Source: Allacma fusca (Eukaryota > Arthropoda > Collembola > Symphypleona > Sminthuridae). From it: a DNA stretch of 64,000 bases. The stretch spans positions 5,423,060-5,487,059 of the forward strand of contig OX359247.1 in NCBI GenBank assembly GCA_947179485.1, in the 5' to 3' direction. A program made the translations under genes and the position numbers. Under the pieces are notes generated by a model. That model did not search any database. It had not been told where the DNA came from and was given only the letters and a program-made list of their open reading frames with translations. This document shows positions 59,907 through 64,000 of the stretch, one piece after another. Positions within the stretch are counted from its first letter, which is position 1, and each line of letters opens with the position of its first letter.

Positions 59907-61859
59907 CACGAACTATATCGTAATAAATCTAAAATATCTTATAATTTATATTTAATCAGTTATGGAAACTTCCCTGTGTATTTTACCTATTCTTGTTAGA
60001 CTCAACTGAAAATAAAGACAGTTCCGGTATTTTGAGCAAAAACTACCTTTTTGATAATTTTGCGCATCCGTTATGCTTTGTTGCTATTCTGGAAATATTT
60101 TAACACTTTGATGAGCTTTGAAAGGTGCCATTGTGTTGTTATACTTAAGTGAAGACAATCACATTAAATATTAATTCAAAAAATCATTTCAATATTAATA
60201 ACTATACAGTTCTCAACTAGGGGACCTGTTGAACAGAAAAGTAAATAAAACCAATTTTCCAGATTTTTTAGAAATCTGGAAATTTAGCTTCCATTTATTT
60301 AAAAATAAATTTATGTTTGTAACTCAAAAACTCGGGATTCAGCGTTCAGGTAAGTGGAGCAATGTCACGATTTGTTTGGAAAACTGCTTATTTTCGTCTG
60401 CATTATTTTATTAGAAATAATTTGTGGCGTTAATTTGTAGAAACATTTATTGGCATTCAGAAGAGCTATCACCAAAGTCTCTACTTTGAAAATCGCGGAT
60501 AGAAATAATAATGTGAGGAAAGGTTTATGATTTGATTTCATAAATTAATATTTAATTGTTTGTTTTAATCTTGTCTCGCATTATGAGCTTCTGACACCGT
60601 AATGTTTAACTTGGACAAGCCATATTCGATTCAAATGAGACCCCAGGAAATTTGCTAGAAACACAGCGCTTCCAAATATTTCTATAAACAACAGTATATA
60701 GTATGAAAAAATCGTAAGTTCAGAAACTCTCCTTTTCCGCATCTTTGTTCCCAAAGACGAATTTTCCCATCCACACTATCTGTTCTTAAGGGTCATGCCC
60801 ACAATTCTCGACGTAGAGACCTGTGTGGGAGCTCTTATGAAAGCCAATGAAAGTTTCTCCGAAGAACTGTCACAAATAGTTTTTAAACAAATTTTAGGCA
60901 GCAATAAACAAGTTTTAACTTTGAAAGTTTCAGTTTCTCTTAACAAAAACCTGACTTCGCTCCACTTCCTGGATCGCTGTATCCAGAGTTTCTGAGCTAG
61001 CTTGATGAAACAAATTTTAAAAAATCTGGAAAACGATTTGCTAAATCATGGGGAAACGATTTTTTGTTACCGTTATCCCTTATGTGGACTAGAGACGAGA
61101 CAATTATTTCTTGTCATCTGTATATAATAATAATTATATATACCGAGACTGTACCAAATATTTTGGACTGTTCCTGTTTGGTCTTTGGTTTACCCCAAAG
61201 TTTAGCCCAGTTGAAATGGTATGCTCTAAATGTTATGCCGTAACAATGAATCTACCCCAATTTTTTGAAAAATATCATCAGAAATGTTCCTGTACAAAGA
61301 CCAGACCATCTGATCCTATCATATCATAATCTTGATGAGTGTTTGCATTCGGATTCTTCTGAAACGAACCCCAAAAACGTTGAAAGAACGTTAAACAATG
61401 TAGTGTTTAGTTCAATCTGACAGTATTTTATCAGAATATCAAAAGGCAAATGTCTGATTAAAATGATTCACTGCTACTGCTAATGTGTCCAACTTGTATG
61501 TATCCAAAGGAATAATTTGGTGTGCATAATTATTACATATATGTATATATATACCAGCAGTCCACAGTATCTCTACAGCCACTCGAACTTACAATTAGTT
61601 TGACGGTACTTACCCCATTCTCCTATGCCGTTGTGTATTCTGGATCTTCTTTTACATGGCGTTATTGCAATTTTACTAGTTGTACGTCCTTTGGAACATG
61701 AGGAGTAGCTTTGCTACATCATGCTTAAATAATTGACGTAACTTAACGTAAGTACATCAGCAATGTACATACTGTAAATTATTAGAATCAGTTATAGATC
61801 CAGAGTCTCACTATTATGAGAGTGACTATTAGTTTTGGTAACCTTCAACCCTAAATCCT
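59907..61859. other. Intergenic region after hydrolase D
   Basis: AT-rich. Open frames at 60795-60995 and 61111-61329 have no family motif. Nothing supported. Confidence 0.5.
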
Positions 61860-62068
61860 TATCATCAAATTTTCGCCAATACCACAACAGATTTATACTT
61901 CGGCTTAATTTATCATTCATCAATTGGCAAGGTTGTGTCAATAGTCTCATTTTCCAATTTTCAGCAAACATGTACATATTTCTAAAATTTAGAGTACATA
62001 CTGTAGTTTTTAATAAACTATGGGAATTCAAGATGAAACTATGTATTACACAGTTTGGGAAGCATTAA
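61860..62068 (+). pseudogene. Decayed copy of the 5' end of the DUF4780-like gene
   Basis: Aligns by eye to 62621-62810: ATCATCAAA, CAGATTT.(A/C)T.CGGCT, CATC(A)ATTGGCAAGG, GTCAATAG.CTCATTT and ATGAAACTA are shared in order with many differences, several of them transitions. It carries the ATG (62033) but the frame closes after 11 codons (stop 62066-62068). Only the leader and the first codons are recognisable. Confidence 0.6.
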
Positions 62069-62620
62069 GCTTGTTCATAGTTGAAACTCTGTCAAGCAAT
62101 ATTCTTATATTCAAGTTGATGAATTATTTTAAAGAGCTTTAATAAAAATACATTTTGTTATTTCAGTCTTGAACATAGTTTAAGGTCCTGAGACCAAACG
62201 TTTTGACATTGGAATATCATGCTAGATTCAACGGAATTCCCATGAAACACAATAATGCTACAATAATTGCACCATCTTAAATATTTTTATGAACTCCAGC
62301 GGTTCATTTTTCCCCTCATCTCTGTCACTTTCGCTCCGAATGCTAAATTTCCGGAATCGTACTCTCTCTTCTCACGGGTCACACCTCTCATCGTAGGGCT
62401 TCTGAAGTTTTTTTTAAATTCCAACTTTAGTTCATGTTCGTAACCCCGGTGACTGCAAAATTACCCGAGGTCAATGCAATTTATAAGAAGTTTATAGGAA
62501 CTCTGTAAAAGAATTCCTGAATCGAATATTCCTGCATGTGAGATATGGGGGGAGACAAAAAGTGTACATACTAAAAACCCTGTACGTACGTGTAATTCTA
62601 TGCAATATCTCTTCAGCCAG

Positions 62621-62790
62621 TATCATCAAAGTTTTTGCCACTACTACATCAGATTTGCACTCCGGCTGAGTCCATCACTCATCCAGTGGCAAGGCCAGGC
62701 TGAGTCAATAGGCTCATTTCCCTGTTGCAGCAAGCGCGTATTCCTAGAATTTGATAGTCAAGATTTTGCTACATATTTTAAGAAATCAGT
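62621..62790 (+). repeat. Leader of the DUF4780-like gene, second copy of the duplicated block
   Basis: Intact partner of the block at 61860-62032, directly upstream of the ATG at 62791. Probably 5'UTR or promoter-proximal sequence. Confidence 0.55.
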
Positions 62791-63747
62791 ATGAAACTAC
62801 TACACGGCGTCGGACTAGCAGTTTATTGCTTCTTCTTAGTTGGATCTGTGGCTGCAAAAGATTTTGGATTAACAATTTTAATTATTGTAATTACAACGAT
62901 TGTCGTTTTGTATAAAAAATGTTTCGCTGCAAGAAGAAAGTCTAAGGTAGAAAGGACGGAAGATAATGCTGTCAAAAAGAAGGAACCCGGAGGGAAGGAG
63001 GGAGATGCTCGGGTGGATAAAAAGGGAAGCGAAGGGACCATATCCGGGATAACTCCAAGGAAACCTGTGATGAAACAAAAACAAGAGGAAGTAGAGGAAT
63101 TAACTTGGGACATAGTCGAGGAACACTTGGTAATTGTGACACTGGCAGATGATCCACTGGAAAGGCTGAAAAAGGAAGCCTTAGAGCAATTGATAGATCA
63201 ATTAGACGATCTCCTGGATGAATGTTGGATTCAGGGTCAATCCTATGTCATCATGGGTACTAAACTCGTAGACAACAGAGTTACGATTGTCTGTGAAAAT
63301 GCAGAAACGGCAAATTTCATCAGGGAGAAGGTAGGAACAATGAAATGGACATCACCGGATTTCCCCACCCCGAGGGACTTTAAAGGCTGGGAACCCCGTC
63401 ATGTACCGAGTGGGCAGACAATAACATACGCAGTGAGTATTAAGTCAAAGGTGCAGTTGGACTGGGAAGACTTCAAGTCACGCCTACAAAAGCTGAACCA
63501 GGTACTAGAACTTAATACAGAGCAATGGATATGGTGGAACAAGGATAAGTTGGAGAAGGAAGGATGGACTTCAACTGGGGAGAGCAAATTCCTAGAAATT
63601 GGTGTGGACAAGGAATCAGCAAGGATACTAGAACGCTGTGGGGGGACTCTATTTTATAAATCTGTACCACTTCAGTTCAAGGAATTCCTGGACAAAAATC
63701 GAATCGAAGTGACGCAAGAGGGGACTGAGGGTGCAGTGTCACAGTAA
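62791..63747 (+). CDS. Intronless membrane-anchored protein with DUF4780-like C-terminal region
   Basis: 318 codons, single exon. Residues 5-23 are hydrophobic and end in an AxA-type cleavage site (SVAA). Residues 26-41 are a second hydrophobic helix (FGLTILIIVITTIVVLY), followed by a Lys/Arg/Glu-rich linker to about residue 105. The C-terminal 200 residues show the DUF4780 pattern: a long acidic helix (LKKEALEQLIDQLDD), VTIVCENAETANFIREKV, NQVLELNTEQWIW and FLEIGVDKESARILERCGG. Such domains occur in many insect and springtail genes, often linked with transposons. The biochemical role is unknown. The membrane anchor is unusual for the family, as far as I know. Confidence 0.7.
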   Translation: MKLLHGVGLAVYCFFLVGSVAAKDFGLTILIIVITTIVVLYKKCFAARRKSKVERTEDNAVKKKEPGGKEGDARVDKKGSEGTISGITPRKPVMKQKQEEVEELTWDIVEEHLVIVTLADDPLERLKKEALEQLIDQLDDLLDECWIQGQSYVIMGTKLVDNRVTIVCENAETANFIREKVGTMKWTSPDFPTPRDFKGWEPRHVPSGQTITYAVSIKSKVQLDWEDFKSRLQKLNQVLELNTEQWIWWNKDKLEKEGWTSTGESKFLEIGVDKESARILERCGGTLFYKSVPLQFKEFLDKNRIEVTQEGTEGAVSQ

Positions 63748-64000
63748 TGCACCAGCACTGTGGTAAACCATACACTCAGAAAAAAGAAAATGGAAAAGGC
63801 ATTGGTCCAACCAAACTGTGAACTATTTCTCTATTATGAAGGATAAAGATCTAGACTCGGGTCAGCTTTTTCCTGGAAGGTTTTTTTTTTCAAAATACAC
63901 ACAATTAGATGCAAAGTCCAAACGTGCATCTTGCAATTACCAAGCCATTTTTGTTCAATATCTTCTGCATTGTGATTGCTACCACTTTCTTCTGAGGCCT
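63748..64000. other. 3' flank of the DUF4780-like gene
   Basis: No AATAAA within 250 nt and no further exon. The gene's transcript end lies outside or is unrecognised. Confidence 0.4.

Noticed and set aside
60795..60995. 66-residue open frame (+) after hydrolase D
   Set aside because: Starts with an ATG and is moderately protein-like, but has no recognisable motif or neighbouring exon.

Overview
The window is intron-rich, AT-rich animal DNA from an arthropod. It holds the 3' half of a Dscam1-type gene, a neprilysin-like M13 peptidase gene on the opposite strand, a tandem cluster of four small alpha/beta hydrolase genes with a UDP-glycosyltransferase among them, and an intronless DUF4780-like gene. 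Dscam1 with arrays of alternative Ig7 exons and two alternative membrane exons points to Pancrustacea, most like Hexapoda. A springtail-like lineage is possible, but I cannot prove it from sequence alone.

Positions 275-17262 (+): Dscam1 3' half. It starts with a tandem array of 14 alternative Ig7 exons (275-8849). All begin and end in splice phase 1 and are 285-297 nt long, so they are interchangeable cassettes. The last one is split by an intron. After an 856-nt intron come the constant exons for Ig8, Ig9, FNIII 1-4, Ig10 and FNIII 5-6 (9706-13435), two alternative transmembrane exons separated by only 49 nt (13729-13905 and 13955-14152), and the cytoplasmic tail ending at 17262. The 5' part (Ig1-Ig6 and possibly more Ig7 variants) lies left of the window.

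Positions 17263-23750: Dscam 3'UTR and intergenic DNA with no gene I can support.

Positions 23751-42007 (-): one M13 metallopeptidase assembled from 16 exons with consistent phases, about 881 residues, type II membrane topology. HEALH and ENMAD zinc-site motifs are present. The reading frame ends about 25-30 residues before the usual C-terminal Cys-x-x-Trp, and the C-terminus looks frame-shifted.

Positions 46239-59840 (+): four valacyclovir-hydrolase (BPHL)-like serine hydrolases (A-D) sharing one five-exon plan, with a four-exon UDP-glycosyltransferase between A and B. Hydrolysis and glycosylation of small molecules side by side suggest a local detoxification or metabolite-conjugation cluster (inference). 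A likely short inverted-repeat element lies between A and the UGT.

Positions 59841-64000: a decayed copy of the 5' end of the last gene (about 61860-62068), then the gene itself (62791-63747), an intronless membrane-anchored protein with a C-terminal DUF4780-like region.

All exon boundaries were read by eye from GT/AG sites, phase and family resemblance. No alignment or transcript data were available.
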